Source: Cryptomeria japonica
Taxonomy: Eukaryota; Streptophyta; Pinopsida; Cupressales; Cupressaceae
DNA: 64,000 bases
Assembly: GCF_030272615.1 (NCBI RefSeq)
Contig: NC_081413.1
Span: 143,371,976-143,435,975, forward strand
Direction: 5' to 3'
The first letter of the stretch is position 1. Each line of letters opens with the position of its first letter. The notes under the pieces were generated by a model. That model had not been told where the DNA came from. It did no database searches and worked only from the letters and a program-made list of their open reading frames with translations. This document shows positions 43,569 through 53,829 of the stretch, in pieces. The translations under genes and the position numbers were made by a program.

Positions 43569-44627
43569 TGTTGGGTCCCGGAGGCAACTGAGAGGGGGGG
43601 TGAATTAGTTGTCCAATAATTTCAGCCAAAATTAACTTAACCAAAACTTAATGCTTAATGCCAGTAAACCAAACTTTATGTCGGTAGATAGTTTTATCAT
43701 TTAATTGCAGTACCAGTAAAGATTAATGCATAAAACAGAAAGACAACAACATCCACAACATATAACACAAATATTCGTACGTGGAAACCCTGTAAGGGGA
43801 AAAACCATGGTGGGAAGCCTTACCCACAATCAAATGATACTACTGCAGATAGTATGTGTGTACAATATGGATTATGCACATGCAGAAAGGCCAGCTGCCT
43901 AGAGCTCACTGCTCAATCACAAAATGAGAGTCACACTGACTACAATTGGATGGTTAAATCCAATGATAATGTATTGCATAAAATAGCATCTTCATATGCT
44001 AGATTTAGTACCGGTTAAGTTTTGATTGCCTTCACAAAAACTTCCTTCAACCTTCAAATGATGTCTGCATGTATAGCTCTGCTTATTTTTGCATATACCT
44101 TATTATAATTCCTTTTTTAATCGCATATCAATCTCACAAATGAGATCTTACATTTATACCATAACCTAAGACCGATTGAATAGGTCGGCTCACTAAAAGA
44201 TATTACAATAAAATCAATTACAAATAAATCATTATGTGATGCATGATGTCGGCTCAATGCATTTACAATAATAATAAATCATCTCCATAACGTGACATGT
44301 TGATCTGGAATAGATATGTCTGTCGGAGTATATCCTGGACCTATTTGTCGGTAACAGCAAATATGCAAACCTGAATAAACAAATAACCAAATCGCCAAAA
44401 CCAAGTGATCAAATAATGTCTTCTACATAACCAATTAGTCTCCAAGTCATTCCAAGTGTCGGTGAACAATATAATCTGTCGGTGAACCAAATACTGGTGA
44501 CTGTGCATAAGTCTCTGACTTGCCAGTGAACATAACCAAAGATATCCAAGTGTTGATAAGTGTTGACAAGTGATGACAGCTGTTGACATTAATGACAAAA
44601 CAATATCACATATCCAAAATACCAACA
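43569..44627 (-). mobile_element. Solo LTR H, related to the E/F family
   Basis: 1059 bp from TGTTGGGTCCCG to AAATACCAACA, flanked by a perfect duplication AGAAC (43564-43568, 44628-44632), inside the B 5' LTR. There is no internal region. It contains the family hairpin (CAACTGA 43585-43591 with TTAGTTG 43605-43611, one pair lost), the block GGCCAGCTGCCTAGAGCTCA (43891-43910) and the GTGGAAACC...GGGGAAAAACCATGG block (43782-43812), so it belongs to a fourth family of the same kind. It was probably left by LTR-LTR recombination. Confidence 0.9.
43585..43611 (-). promoter_or_regulatory. LTR-end hairpin of solo LTR H
   Basis: CAACTGA with TTAGTTG around the G run; CAACTGA/TCAGTTG before a single C-to-T change. 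The two outer pairs differ from those in D, E, F and G but still pair. Confidence 0.7.
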
Positions 44628-45582
44628 AGAACCTTGTGTGTATAAGACCCTAAATGTGCTAAAATGCAAGAATTAGAGTCTTATCCTACGGTATGAATAT
44701 AAAACCCTAAATGAACATAATGTAAATGAAAATGCTTCAAATCACAAATATGATAATGGATCTAGATCAATAATGTAGATCTAAAAATAAGTGTTATGAA
44801 ACTCATGCAAAGATATGAAAATAACATGAAACATACCAAACCCTAAGGGAGAGGTACAATCCAATCAACAGTCCATGATCTCCTATTATTCTCAATATCT
44901 TCAAATCTTTAATTGATGATGCAAATGATTGATGTAGACTTGATAGATGCTCGATTTGTTGATTGAAGACTTCACATAACCTGCACTTTCACTTCATAAG
45001 AGGTTCCTTCAATTGCTAGAGTTGTTGGATCCTTCAAATGAGGAAAGGAAAGGCTATATGTATGAAACCCTAAAAAAAAAATTGATCATAGGTCAACCTA
45101 GAAATCATATAATTTCGCACCAAGTCACATTTAAACATTATAATACTACCAAAACATGATCCCGAAATTCGGGGAGAAAAAGTCAAGACCATGGTGAATC
45201 ACCATGGTCCAATCAACTTTTTTCAATTGTTTTAGGGATGTCATGTATCATGATTATAAAGTCAACCCCAGGTGGATGCGATGATTCAAGGTGTTTAGAT
45301 ATGTGAAATCAGGCCTTGAAGGTTGAAATAGGACATAATTAGGTCTTTTAATTAATAGATTAATTGAAAGAATAAAATAAAAAAGGGGCACGCCTAAGAT
45401 TAAGGGCCCAATTTTATGATGTGTAGAGGGATGAAAGATAATTTTAGATTTAATTTAATTAATTAATTAAATGTTTAAAGGGAAATTAAAATGCAAGATG
45501 CGACACACTAAGGAAGACGCTAACCTAAGCATGGAATTATGCCACCCAATTAAGGGTGTATAATTTACGATGCTACAATAAC

Positions 45583-46157
45583 ATACCATCAACATATAAT
45601 GAAATGTAGAGGAAATAATCACCATCATATTTATAATAAACACAGTGATCTAATTTAGAACATTCAAATCCCAAACTCAACACATATGTATCAAATTTTT
45701 GGTACCACATCTTAGGACACTGATTGAGGCCATACATATATTTCTTTAATTTACAGACCAAATTACTTTTACGTTTCACCAGATAGTGCTCTTGTTGTGT
45801 CATATAAATATCCTCCTCCAAATCACCATGAAGGAAAGCATTTTTCACATCCATTTGCTCAACCTCTAAATCGTAAGCAGCAAAAATAGAAAGCAAAAAT
45901 CTAATAGATGTCATTTTTGCAATAGGAGAAAATATCTCACCTTAATCAACACCCTCAACCTAAGAGTAGCCTTTTGCAACCAACCTTGCTTTATAATTCT
46001 CAATGCCTCCATCTGTACCAATATTTTTCTTGAACACCCATTTACAACCAACAAGTTTCCTTCCTTCAGGCAATGGTACAAGATCCCATGTAGCATTCTT
46101 TTTCAAAGCTGTCATTTCTTCTTCCATAGCAATCTTCCAGGATTTTGCATCATTCAT
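45583..46157 (-). pseudogene. Copia C1: reverse transcriptase N-terminal part
   Basis: Reads MNDAKSWKIAMEEEMTALKK, NATWDLVPLPEGRKLVGCKW, VFKKNIGTDGGIENYKARLV, AKGYS, then in the next piece VEQMDVKNAFLHGDLEEDIY, CKLKKYMYGLNQCPKMWYQK and the catalytic box as YVDG instead of YVDD, directly before the B insertion. A short interruption near 45911-45960 (TAA and shift) separates the two pieces. The frame continues on the other side of B at 11019. Confidence 0.9.
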
Positions 46158-46171
46158 ACCTAATGCCTCTT

Positions 46172-47800
46172 CTACAGCTTAGGTTCATTCACATTAGTAT
46201 TCAAAGAAAAAATACATCTCCAATAATTAGGAAAATACCTCTCAGGTGGTTGTCTATATCTTGTAGACCTTGAAACAAGTTGAGTTGGAGGTTCTTCCTC
46301 CTCTTCTAAAGATTCAGAGCTAGATGAGTTCTCCTCAACTTCTTGCCTATCAAGTGGTCTTGATTCAACTCTTTTAGGCATAGAAGGGAGTTGAATCACA
46401 TCTTCCTATTTAGTCTATTATGGCTGCAATTTAATAGAAGGAGATTTAATTTCTCTAAAATTAACACTTCTACTATGTATTACATTTTGTGCAACAGGGT
46501 CGCAAAGCTTGTATCCTTTCACACCATAACTATAACCAATGAAGATACATTTCACAACCTTGTTCTCTGAATTTTTTCACTTCTCCTTTGGAACATGTGC
46601 ATATGCCTCACAACCAAAAAATCTAAGATATCTCAATGAAGGCTTGTGACCTGACCACAGTTCCATAGGTGTTTTATCTACAAGAGCTGATGTAGGAGAC
46701 CTCTTAATTAGGTAGCAAGTAGTGCCAATATATTCAGCCTAAAACGTTTACTCTAGACCAGCACCACTTAGCACACTTCTAGCCTTCTCCATTAGCATCA
46801 TGTTTATTCTTTCTACAACTCCATTCTATTGTGGAGAATACAGAGTTGTCTTTTGTCTGTTAATGGCATAATCTTTACATAATCTATCAAAATCATTAGA
46901 GAAAAATTCGTCGCCATTATCAATCCTCAAACATTTAATTTTCTTTCTAGTCTGCAACTCAACCATTGCTTTGAATCCTTTATAATGATTGAAAACTTTA
47001 GATTTACTCTTTAAAAAGCATACCCATGTCCTACTAAAATCAGCGATAAATAAAACATAATATGTGGATTTTCCAATGGAAGGGACATCTACAGGACCAA
47101 ACACATTAGAATGAATAAGATCCAAAACACCACAATATTTATGAGATCTTGAGTAAAGTTGAATGTGGTTTTGTTTTCCATAAATGCATTGCTCACAAAA
47201 ATCAAAGTGAAGATTACAATCATTCAAAACCTTCAACAAGGTTTTTATTTTTCAAGGTCCTTAGACCCTTTTCTCTAATGTGGCCAAGCCTCTAGTGCCA
47301 TAACATAGTCTTCTCTATAGGTAACTTTGCTTGAAAAGAAGGAGCACCCTTAGGTACCCAAAATCCATGTCCATCTGCTGAAAGTGAAACCCTCAAATCT
47401 TCCAATGAAGTATTCACAGATTTACTTTTTACAAAAGTGTTATTACACTCAATAGTGTACGCCTCTAGCTTATACAAAGTGTTGAACTTGAGACCTATAG
47501 CAATCACCGTAGTACCCTTAATCATCTTACATCCTACATCAAAAAAGACTTCTTGCACACTCGCATCTACCAGTTTACTCACAATTAATAAATTTCATTT
47601 TAAACCAAGGATATGCAGCACATCGCTAATCCTTTTTATTCTACCATCAAAAAACCTAATTCTAACCTTACCACGACCAACAATATCTAAATGTGAATCA
47701 TCACCCAACTACATCTTACCTCCATTAAATTATTCATATTCAGAAAACCAATCTCTATTGGAATTCATATGAAAATATGCACCTAAGTCAATTAACCATG
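46172..47800 (-). pseudogene. Copia C1: protease and integrase (decayed)
   Basis: The protease region near 47790 reads WLIDLGAYFHM, so the catalytic DSG is DLG. The pre-integrase segment 47582-47292 (SLEDLRVSLSADGHGFWVP) leads to the zinc-binding part (FCEQCIYGKQ) and core in 47239-46826: LDLIHSNVFGPV, in which the first catalytic Asp is Asn, then KCLRIDNGDEFFSNDF with the second Asp. Below it, on the same strand, PTSALVDKTP and YPNYWRCIFSLNTN-like linker sequence with an acidic Ser/Glu stretch (46399-46172) lead into RT. Multiple stops are present. The catalytic changes show long inactivity. Confidence 0.87.
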
Positions 47801-48640
47801 CATCAAATTACCTGCAGTAGTAGCCAAATCTATAATGAATGCATCACCATCTTCCTTCTTAGACTCAAAATAAAAAATGAACTTATTTTTTCTTCTTCTT
47901 TTCTTCTTTGTAGTCCTTACAGATGTGACCTGATTTATCCCAATCCAAGCAAATGACTTTGAACTTTCCAGGAGATTTTGATCTCCCTTTGGATTTTGAC
48001 TTAATGCACTTCTCATTCTTCTTGCCTTTTCCTTAGGTCTTTCACAAACAGTTAGGGCTTCCTTTGAACTAATGGATACCTTCCTCTACATCTCTTCACC
48101 AAGTAGGGCACCCACCACATCTTTAGACTTCAAAACAACAAAGTACTATCGATAGCCATAACAAGAGAATCCCATGAATCGGGCAAAGAACAAAGCAAGA
48201 TCTGAAATTTCTCCTCCTTGTCCATCTTAACACCAACAGATACCAATTGAGCCACCAACCTATTAAATGCTTCTAGGTGATCTAAAATTTCTCCACCTTC
48301 CTACATTCTCAAAGAATACAATTTCTTCCTTAAGAAAATATGATTCAATAAAGATTTTGCTTGATACATTTCACCAAGCTTAGTCCATAGCTTATGTGTA
48401 GAGTTCTCTTCATGGACTTTAATTAGAATAGAGTTTTCCAAGAACAATCTGATTAGACCCTTGCATTTTCTATCCATAACATCATATTGAGCAGCCATAG
48501 AAGGATCTGCATGTCTTGAGCACATCAACAGCATCCCACAGATCTTGATCTTTTAGCATATATTTCATCTTCAACTTCCACATCTCAAAATTACTTCAAG
48601 AGAATTTATTAACCTCTATTCTCCCTAACGAACTTGTCAT
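47801..48640 (-). pseudogene. Copia C1: gag (decayed)
   Basis: Starts at ATG 48640 (MTSSLGRIEVNKFS, stop, SNFEMWKLKMKYML). After a frame change near 48535 it continues MDRKCKGLIRLFLENSILIK, THKLWTKLGEMYQAKSLLNH and IFLRKKLYSLRM, the standard Copia (UBN2) gag. The zinc knuckle near 47940 reads CLDWDKSGHICKDY and has lost two Cys. A Lys-rich stretch follows. This is a normal Copia gag, in contrast with ORF1 of E/F/G. Confidence 0.85.
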
Positions 48641-48749
48641 TTGAAAATTCTGCAACAATATCAAAAAGTATCTTCTACACAAGCTCCCACTCAAATCTAG
48701 ATTAGTTCAAAAAACCCAAAAACCCACAAATGAAACCAAATGTGATCAA

Positions 48750-48761
48750 GATCTGATACCA
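48750..48761 (-). promoter_or_regulatory. Copia C1 primer-binding site
   Basis: Element strand TGGTATCAGATC, two bases after the LTR end; initiator-Met type with the last bases changed. Confidence 0.85.
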
Positions 48762-48763
48762 CT

Positions 48764-49227
48764 TGTAAGGAAGTTAAGAAGCGGAACAAATTCTTACGCT
48801 AACCTTGAGAGGAGGGTAATGCCAAAAAATTTACAGATCATTACAACAGTTACAAAAATTTAACAATAATAAAACATGATATCATGCATACCACAACATA
48901 GTGATTTATGTGGAGAAAAACCTTTCAAGAGAAAAACCCCACACTCCAAAAGCAGCTCAATATATTATTCAACAACCAATAACAAATTGCAATATACTTA
49001 TAGAGAAATATGTTCATAGGAGTACCACTAATCAGATATTCAGAGGTAACTCAATAGCCATAAGACTCTTAGACAACCTCTATCTTACGCACCTCATATA
49101 TAGGAGATACAATACAAGAAATCGTCAAATGACATTACAAAACCACAAGCTAAAACCACCCAATAAAGTAGAGCCAACCTTATCTCCATTCTAGATTCCC
49201 TATGACATGTCAAAACACACATCAACA
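48764..49227 (-). mobile_element. Copia C1 5' LTR
   Basis: Plus-strand start TGTAAGGAAG is fixed by the primer site. The other end is placed at ATCAACA (49227) because TGTTGAT...CTTACA would then be the element-strand ends, but the partner LTR is not available. A TATA-like TATATA lies at 49096-49103 (minus strand). The 97-codon frame across it is not a gene. Confidence 0.65.
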
Positions 49228-49639
49228 TGTGTTCCTCCCTTTTACAACTTATTTATGTGTCTGATGCATTTTATATTTCCTATTTCAGGAGTCCAAACTT
49301 CTAGAGGCCATAACTTGTGAACTGGGTGTCCAATTGATGAACCGTTTGATGTGTTGGAAAGCTCCCAAAGTGCTATATTACCTCATAACCCACTATGCTT
49401 GTTAAACCCACTTTTAAAGTTATTTTGGAGGGTCCAAAGTCCTCAAAATTAAGTTTAAACCTTTCATCGCACCCTTCAAAAATGAAAACTTTAATATCTT
49501 CAAAAACTAGTTAAGGTCTAGCGACGAAAATTTGTCAACATGCTTATCTAGCCCATACAAAGCTTTGGGGATAATTTCACACCTTTTTTTTTCTCAAACT
49601 AAAACTTACTATAAATAGTAACTTCATGTAAATGCAAGG
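49228..49639 (+). other. Unrecognised sequence outside C1, with a TATA-like box near its end
   Basis: No gene or known repeat recognised. CTATAAATAGT at 49610-49620 followed by a coding-like stretch at 49640 could mark a promoter. The text GGAAAGCTCCCAAAGTGC and GCGACGAAAATTTGTCAACA is LTR-like in style, but no matching partner was found in the window. Confidence 0.35.
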
Positions 49640-50655
49640 TTGAGACACCATTTTCCCAACACAGAGAAGGAAGTTAAGTCATTGTATGCAATGAGAAAGA
49701 AGGCAATTGCTCTTGACACCTGGACTAGAGATCAATTGAGTAAAATAAGAATGTTCCTAAAAGAAACCATGGATATCTATGAAGATGCTTATATTCTTGA
49801 AAGAGGTATAATCTTCGTTCCACCCAATGGGAGATCCAATCTACTAAACTTGCAAAACAAGTCAAAGTGTTGAAAAATATTAAGAATCTATAATTAAGAA
49901 GGAAGATTTATTAGGCGGAAAGGATTCCAATATTTTGCAAGCCTCCATTGATGCTTTGGAATTCAAAAGGGATGTTTTGGATTAATGTCGAATCAAAGTA
50001 CTAAAAGGGTATCCACCTTTCCTTAGCCTCCTTGAGAAGTATGAGCAATACATGGTGAGGGTATTGGAAAAGCATGGATTAGAAATCCTTCATACAGGCT
50101 CATTCAACTAGGAGGAGGTGCTCAAGTAGTGGGAAGCATATGTATCTGAAAACTTCTCTCCAACTATTGAGTTTGATACTACTGTTATACAAAGATATGT
50201 GTACCTTGTTCTCCAATCTTACCAAGCAACACACAGTGGAAAATATAGTTGATAAGATGGAAGGGCTAAAAGAAAGTCTAAGAGTTGCAAAGTTATGAAT
50301 TGAGTATTTGCCTAACCCACCACAAGCCTCAATTAAATGCTACTTTGGAAACTACCAAAGCTACAAAAGGAACAAGCAGTAAGCGAAGGGATCACATCAA
50401 TTGCACTCCCAGTTTTCACAAGTGCGAAGGTGCAATCATGATTTAGAATTCTATGACATGTAGCTTTGAAAATAGTTCATCAACACACATGTTCAGCATG
50501 TAGATGTCACCAAGCCCAAACTATGCTTCAAGGAGATGGAACTATCACTACAATTGATGAAGACTTATTGTCTAGTGTTAGTCAAGTGAGGTTCAAAAGC
50601 AGTGACTCGCAAGTGGAATTGCAACCTCCCCCATTTTCTAATTGAGTCATAGGAA
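49640..50655 (+). pseudogene. Decayed coding sequence of unknown family, interrupted by element G
   Basis: The first 77 codons are open (HFPNTEKEVKSLYAMRKKAI, DQLSKIRMFLKETMDIYEDA, YILERGIIFVPPNGR). With one shift near 49855 and several TAA/TAG stops the reading continues through SIDALEFKRDVLD, PPFLSLLEKYEQYMVRVLEK, HGLEILHTGSFN and SENFSPTIEFDTTVIQRYV. The sustained charged, helical wording over about 600 bases is unlike chance. The tail near 50580 (SSVSQVRFKSSDSQVELQPP) also reads as protein. I do not recognise the family; a retroelement gag or a host protein fragment are both possible. G is inserted just after it (duplication GTAAG). Confidence 0.45.
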
Positions 50656-50677
50656 TTAGTTACTCTATAGTTGTAAG

Positions 50678-51863
50678 TGTTACTACTTATCAAATTGCCA
50701 TTAGTTTTATATACAAAGTCATTCTATATACTCTAGTCGGTTACCCCTACCGAAATATTTAGTCGGTATGAACAGCCTAGTCGGTTACAGAAGGAAATTA
50801 GTCACAAAGCCCAGTATACACTGAGTTGTCTACCAAGTGTTATTTCATGTCTACCGAGTAGTAAAGATAATACACCGAGTTGATATACACCAAGTGAAAC
50901 GTGTTACCAGATTCATTGAACCTGGACACACATATGAAAACGTGTTACAAGATCAAGGCACACAGAACCATTATCACATTGGAAATTGCACATACAGATT
51001 TTGTATAATTTTGAGGTCATCTAACCAATGAAATATTTTGCATGGTTATTTATTCGAGAAATCATGTGTGTAAGATCGAAGCAATGAATCAGATCACTGA
51101 CATAAGAAGTCTATTTATACAACATGAATTTAGGGTTAGAAAGAGATGTGAATATGAGAAATGTGTGTGCATATGTGTATGAAGCAAGACTTATGTGATA
51201 CATGAGAAATCACAGAGTATTATGACTGTTACAGAGACACAGAGGTCACTGAGAAGGTTATCAGAGAACAGTCGAGGAACAGAGTAAACAGAAGGGTTTA
51301 CCAAGTTATTTTATGAGTTACCGAGGTATGCTATAGGCAAGGTAATCTTATTTTGAGCACATAGAATCTACTACAACATTTCAGATGTAAAGTTGCAGAT
51401 ATTTGTAAAGTCTTATTGTAATATTTTGAAGTTGTAAGAGAAACCTTTAACAGGGTAAAAGACTCTAACCAAGTCTATAAATTGTAAATCCTTTAGCCAG
51501 GTGCTACACTTATATAATGTTGTATAAATCCTTTACTAAGGTAGATCTAACTGATCTTAATACTCCTAACAGGGTAAGCTATCAAAAATAGCTAAATGTA
51601 GCTCTAACCGAGCACTCTTTATTATTGCAGTAGTGAAGTTGTGGGTGCAGTTTTTCTCTCTAACCAAGAGTTTCTGCGTAACCAAAATATATGTGTTATG
51701 GACTGAATCATGTATGATTGTTACTCATTTGTTTTAGCTTTATATTATGTTACAGTAGTTTTTGGTTTATGCATAACAGTAAAGATATTGTTGAGAAAAG
51801 GATTTGAAGTACTGATTCACCCCTCCCCTCTCAGTACATTAGCTTTCCATATTGAGCCTAACA
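50678..51863 (+). mobile_element. Element G 5' LTR
   Basis: TGTTACTACTTATCAAATTG to GAGCCTAACA. Possible TATA at 51112-51119 (TATTTATA). From 51440 repeated short words CTTTAACAGGGT, CTCTAACCAAGT, CCTTTAGCCAGG and CCTAACAGGGT occur as in D. The hairpin lies at 51809-51837. Relative to the 3' LTR it lacks 12 bases (CCATCCCCACCG) near 51655. Confidence 0.93.
51809..51837 (+). promoter_or_regulatory. LTR-end hairpin of element G (second copy 58628-58656)
   Basis: GTACTGA with TCAGTAC enclosing TTCACCCCTCCCCTC; identical in both LTRs. It lies 26 bases from the LTR end. Confidence 0.8.
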
Positions 51864-51865
51864 AT

Positions 51866-51877
51866 TGGTATCAGAGC
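51866..51877 (+). promoter_or_regulatory. Element G primer-binding site (initiator-Met tRNA)
   Basis: TGGTATCAGAGC two bases after the 5' LTR. Confidence 0.93.
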
Positions 51878-51925
51878 TTGAATCTTAGAAAAGGGTTTAA
51901 CTACCTAAAGAGAAATATCTTATCA

Positions 51926-53194
51926 ATGGAAGGCTATAAACAATCTCAGAGGATTGTGTATCTACAAGAAGAGATGGATAATGCAAATCAAGTGATTGCA
52001 GACATGCAAAGGCAAATGCAAAAATCTCTGAAAGTAAGGAGAAGATTATCTGATGACTTGCAGGATTCTCAAGAGTTAGTGGAACAAATCGAGACATCAT
52101 CTAAGAACAGTATATCTAAAGAAACTGAAGAAATGACTGGAATGTTGAAAGAAAAGAACAAAGCATTGGCTAATCAACTAAAAGCAATGAAAAGAGAATA
52201 TGAACATTTCAGTACACAGATGACTGAAAATCTAGATGCATTAAGGATAGTCGAGGATAAAGCAAGAGATCTACAAAGAGAGAAACAACAACTTGAAGTC
52301 TTAGTATCTGATAAGAATGATGAAATCGTAAGGCTAACTGGTATTCAACAAAATCTGACAGATCAACTAGGTTATACACATAATGAAGCAAATCTAAAAA
52401 ATGATGAGAATCAAGCATTGAAACTTGAAGTATCAAGGTTGAGCAATGAACTTGAAACAGAGAAGAAATCCAAGGAAACACTGAAGAAGAGTTATGAAGC
52501 ATCAAAGATGTTGGATGAACAACTGAACACAAGATGACCCTACAAAGAAGGAGGACTCAGATACAAAGGAAAAGACTCTACCGAGAAGGGAATCTGCACT
52601 ACTGAGAGAGGAGAATCATCAAAACAAGCTGGAAAAAGGAATAACATCAAAAGGAAGAAGCCTATTTGCTACTACTATAGAAATTGAGGTCATACTACCA
52701 ACATGTGTCAAATCAGAAAAGGTAAGAAACCGAATACTACTAAGACCAATGGTTATTGTTACAATTGCAGTAAATATGGTCACACATCTAATCAATGTAG
52801 GACAAAGTCTGTTAACAATTATCAGAAGGCAAAATTCAAAGGGTTTTGTAAAAACTGCAATAGATATGGACATCATACTGAGAAGTGTTGGATTAAGCAA
52901 AAGAACCACATGTGGTCTGCACACCGAACAAATACTAGAGGTTACCGAACTCACACAGATACTTACCGACAATATTTTGCAGTACCATGGGATTACAATA
53001 CAAGGATATGGTGTGAATGTTGTGGAAGATATGGACATATAAGTGCCAACTGCTTTATAAGGTTTGGAGTGAATAACCGAAGATCATGGAGAAATCCTAG
53101 TATGGCATGTTTTCATTGTCACAAAGTTGGACACTTGGCTGGAGATTGCAGAGATCAACCTAGAGAAGACACTGAGGAAATGAAAGAGAAATGA
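51926..53194 (+). pseudogene. Element G ORF1: gag-like coiled coil with CCHC knuckles
   Basis: Starts at ATG 51926 (MEGYKQSQRIVYLQEEMDNA), 49 bases after the primer site; the longer frame that begins at 51710 is in the LTR. About 200 residues of coiled coil follow (MTGMLKEKNKALANQLKAMK, LARIVEDKARDLQREK-like heptads). Two stops, TGA at 52535 and TGA near 52686, break one continuous frame. Knuckles: a first degenerate one (CYYYRN, stop, GHTTNMC), then CYNCSKYGHTSNQC, CKNCNRYGHHTEKC, CECCGRYGHISANC and CFHCHKVGHLAGDC. It ends at 53194. Aromatic and basic residues between the knuckles suggest RNA binding. Confidence 0.87.
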
Positions 53195-53829
53195 AAGATG
53201 ATTTGGAGAAAGAAGGAAATTGTGTCAAATAAAGAAAGCACCTTACCTACCGAGTTAGGTGCTCCCACTCCAAATTAATCGGTAAAGGTATGAAGGGACT
53301 GCATTCTCACAAGGTTAAATCTTAAACATTTCCTATTTTAGTATGTACTGAATTCAAAATCTACATAGTAAGATGAAGTAGTAAGTTTGAAATTCTATCA
53401 AAGTCTTTTGGAGCACTTTACAGGAAAACTGTTAAGTTGATGAATTCAGGAAGCCTGTCGAGTCAGTATATGAAGGAAATCTGGTTACTCGGTTAAAGCA
53501 AAAAAAAGGGAAAGAAAGTTAAGTGAACCGAGTGCATTTAATGTCTTCGACCTAACTTGCACGGAGCCCGATAAGGTATTTTTGAGTACTTAAAAGGTTT
53601 TTCACGATCATTTTCATTCACTAAGTTTTCAAGAAGCAGAGCAGAGCGAATCAAGGCGATCAAACCATCTTCAAAGCAAAATCTAAGGTATTTACATCGA
53701 ATCTCATCGCATTGCTAAGCTGGTTTACTGAACTCATTAAGTTGTTATTATCTACTGAGTGTGAAGTGTCTGCCATTTGTTTAAGTTCTCAAACCCTAAG
53801 GTTCCTGTGTCAATTTTTATCTGAAATCA
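53195..53829 (+). other. Element G spacer between ORF1 and ORF2
   Basis: 635 bases without a coding signal. E and F have shorter spacers here (about 320 bases). The sequence just before ORF2 (TTCTCAAACCCTAAGGTTCC and a pyrimidine-rich TTTTTATCTG) could contain a splice acceptor or promoter for ORF2, but no clear site was identified. Confidence 0.45.

Larger units (their letters stand above)
11020..45577 (-). mobile_element. Element B: Ty3/gypsy Tat-lineage LTR retrotransposon, host to five further insertions
   Basis: Minus-strand element with LTRs of about 1.64 kb at 11020-12660 and (in three pieces) 36129-45577. A perfect 5-bp target duplication ATAAC flanks it at 11015-11019 and 45578-45582. 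Coding order from the right is a short gag-like region, protease, G-patch-like domain, RT, RNase H, archaeal-type RNase H, integrase, then an antisense PMD ORF near the 3' LTR. Insertions D (16000-30079, itself containing E), K (30269-31871), F (36654-43405) and H (43569-44627) interrupt it. Without them it would be roughly 11 kb. Both LTRs end TG...CA on the element strand (TGTAGCATT...CTACACA). Confidence 0.93.
36129..45577 (-). mobile_element. Element B 5' LTR (right copy), split by F and solo LTR H
   Basis: Three pieces, 36129-36653, 43406-43568 and 44628-45577, match the left LTR in order. They add up to about 1628 bp once target duplications are removed. The first join is where F sits (CTTTC-AG region), the second where H sits (GCAAGAAC then CTTGTGTG). 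The right end CTACA is followed by the ATAAC duplication and then the interrupted Copia C1 RT. Confidence 0.92.
45578..49227 (-). mobile_element. Copia element C1 (host of elements A and B), 5' half
   Basis: Minus-strand Copia element: LTR at about 48764-49227, primer site 48750-48761, gag, protease, integrase and RT down to 45578, where element B is inserted. It resumes at 11019-10682, then is cut again by element A. The RNase H and other LTR are not in the window. Bases 45578-45582 are the right ATAAC duplication of B. Stops and frameshifts are frequent, consistent with the oldest layer. Confidence 0.9.

Noticed and set aside
51710-51925. N-terminal hydrophobic segment of the 275-codon ORF in element G as a signal peptide
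   Set aside because: These codons lie in the 5' LTR and primer site; the first ATG after the primer site (51926) gives the start expected from E and F.
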